From an uncultured Acetatifactor sp. (lineage in GTDB: Bacteria; Bacillota; Clostridia; Lachnospirales; Lachnospiraceae): a stretch of DNA of 64,000 nucleotides. Below the pieces are notes generated by a model. It had not been told where the DNA came from. It was given only the letters and a program-made list of their open reading frames with translations, and ran no database searches. The stretch spans positions 1 through 64,000 of the forward strand of contig CAJTPH010000018.1 of assembly GCA_910578215.1 (NCBI GenBank), given 5' to 3'. Shown piece after piece: positions 63,091 to 64,000 of this stretch (the stretch's first letter is position 1; each line of letters opens with the position of its first letter). Position numbers and translations under genes: made by a program.

Positions 63091-63930
63091 TCAGGATAAG
63101 AGCGCAGGATTTTTGCAGAATACAGGCCGTTCGTTTAATTTGCTGTTGGGTGAGTGCAGGGCAAGTATTGTTTCGTTTTCCAAGGATGTAAATATCATGC
63201 CGTGTCCGCCGTCCTTTGCGAAAAGAGGGGCTTTTGCATGAGTCCAATTTCCGGTAATGTCGCCGTTATCTGATTTCGCTGCGCCCAGAGCATAGCCTTC
63301 GTCCCCGAAGGAGGACCAGATCATAAGGAGCTGTCCGTCAGGCAGGCGATACATAAACGGTCCGTCCGTAACATATCCCCCGGCGTGCTTTCTGGTCCAC
63401 CCGGCCTCCGACGCCTTAAAGAGCAGAATGGGTGTTCCTGCCGCAGCTTTTAAATCCTCTGTCAGTCTTACGGCGCAGATCTCCCCGTCGGTAGTTTGTA
63501 CCCACTCGTGGCAGAATACCATATAAGGGGTCCTGTCACCGGATAAATAAAAGGTTCCGTCAAGGCATTCCCATTCATCCGGAGTGATATTGCCGTCCGA
63601 ATGGGGCGTGAAGACGCCGTCCGGCCGGTCGGACACAAGGATCGATGTGCCCCGGCATGTGTCCGGCGACTTGAAGGATACAAACATGTAGAACTTGTCT
63701 TTATACTTGTGGACCTCCGGCGCCCAATAATTTCTCGTATAGGGAAATTCCGGCGTGCGCGTAAATATTTCCTTCGGCTCGGACCAGGTCTCAAGGTCGT
63801 CCGAGACGTATACGTCCAGCCCGTAAGCCTCGTCCGCCCAGCACTCGCTGCCGCGGGTGCCGTACATATAGTATTTTCCGTTGTGGGTGAGGACAAACGG
63901 GTCCCTGATATTGATTTCGTTTGTTTTCAT
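63091..63930 (-). CDS. GH43-like glycosidase
   Basis: 279 residues, one five-blade beta-propeller domain without a signal peptide, so cytoplasmic. Catalytic Asp is in NIRDPFVLTHNGKYYMYGT (partial quote) and the transition-state Asp in ECLDGTFY; the general-acid Glu is probably in FCHEWVQ. GGHGMIF supplies the conserved His. Members act on arabinan or xylan oligosaccharides. It follows another leftward reading frame at the window edge. Confidence 0.88.
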   Translation of the reverse strand: MKTNEINIRDPFVLTHNGKYYMYGTRGSECWADEAYGLDVYVSDDLETWSEPKEIFTRTPEFPYTRNYWAPEVHKYKDKFYMFVSFKSPDTCRGTSILVSDRPDGVFTPHSDGNITPDEWECLDGTFYLSGDRTPYMVFCHEWVQTTDGEICAVRLTEDLKAAAGTPILLFKASEAGWTRKHAGGYVTDGPFMYRLPDGQLLMIWSSFGDEGYALGAAKSDNGDITGNWTHAKAPLFAKDGGHGMIFTSLENETILALHSPNSKLNERPVFCKNPALLS

Positions 63931-63948
63931 TGCTGTTCCGCCTTTTTG

Positions 63949-63999
63949 TTATTTTTTAATTGTCTGCCGGTCTTTTGCTGCACTGCCTGTCAGCTCCGT
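63949..63999 (-). CDS. Possible C-terminal end of an upstream gene
   Basis: An open minus-strand frame enters from the window edge and stops at 63949, 18 bp before the GH43 start. Its last residues are TELTGSAAKDRQTIKK. The tail and spacing fit an operon with the GH43 gene; too short to identify. Confidence 0.25.
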   Translation of the reverse strand, partial: TELTGSAAKDRQTIKK

Positions 64000-64000
64000 G

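Overview
The window looks like chromosome of a flagellated, spore-forming-lineage member of the Lachnospiraceae (Clostridia). The clues are a BofA/YaaL (DUF2508) pair, flagellin and FliS, a Tad/Flp pilus locus with Lachnospiraceae-type accessory proteins (DUF5702-like, DUF6382-FHA), a two-subunit class I fumarase, a GlgB branching enzyme, many AGGAGG-type ribosome sites and frequent TTG/GTG starts. This is inference from gene content; no 16S or other marker gene is present.

Layout. (1) 1-1285: accessory edge with a partial SAM methyltransferase and a tyrosine recombinase. (2) 1393-7199: a signalling operon of a lone receiver, a hybrid histidine kinase with HPt, and a second hybrid kinase fused to a C-terminal DegV lipid-binding domain. 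(3) 7488-16005: a TPR/low-complexity/AAA-like giant protein, GlgB, a lipoprotein and a membrane EAL protein. (4) 16205-21842: a large FliK-like protein, flagellin with a duplicated structured leader, FliS, YaaL and BofA. (5) 21879-52925: a Tad pilus operon (prepilin peptidase, TadZ, CpaF, TadB, TadC, Flp, TadE/G-like proteins, second peptidase, FHA protein), driven by a good sigma-A promoter. (6) Inside it, 24583-44405 is a 19.8-kb, visibly AT-richer integrated element that splits cpaF at the codons just before the conserved GEVRG motif. (7) 53027-64000: rhomboid protease, flavodoxin-SCP2 fusion, HIT protein, possible immunity protein, fumarase subunits, acyltransferase, tRNA-Ser(GCT), Na/Pi cotransporter with an upstream PhoBR-like pair, and a GH43 glycosidase.

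The inserted element carries a Tn554-like module of four overlapping genes (three tyrosine recombinases plus a small HTH protein), a serine recombinase with a second, related HTH protein, and a leftward cargo operon (tyrosine-recombinase-like protein, DUF5688-like, SSB, J-domain protein, DUF262, RadC). It also has a NERD-domain membrane protein, two lipoproteins, two XRE regulators with palindromic operators, and a roughly 215-bp non-coding block made of three strong inverted repeats. Its ends carry inverted copies of a GTGGAAAC-type repeat. Joining the flanks across the element restores a full-length, in-frame CpaF of about 412 residues, so the pilus may be off while the element is present and on after excision.

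The most interesting points are the reversible-looking split of cpaF, the histidine kinase-DegV fusion, the duplicated flagellin leader with two CsrA-like sites, the hairpin cluster near 37.2 kb, the Ig-like insertion in TadC, and the 75/76-bp tandem repeat between the fumarase genes.
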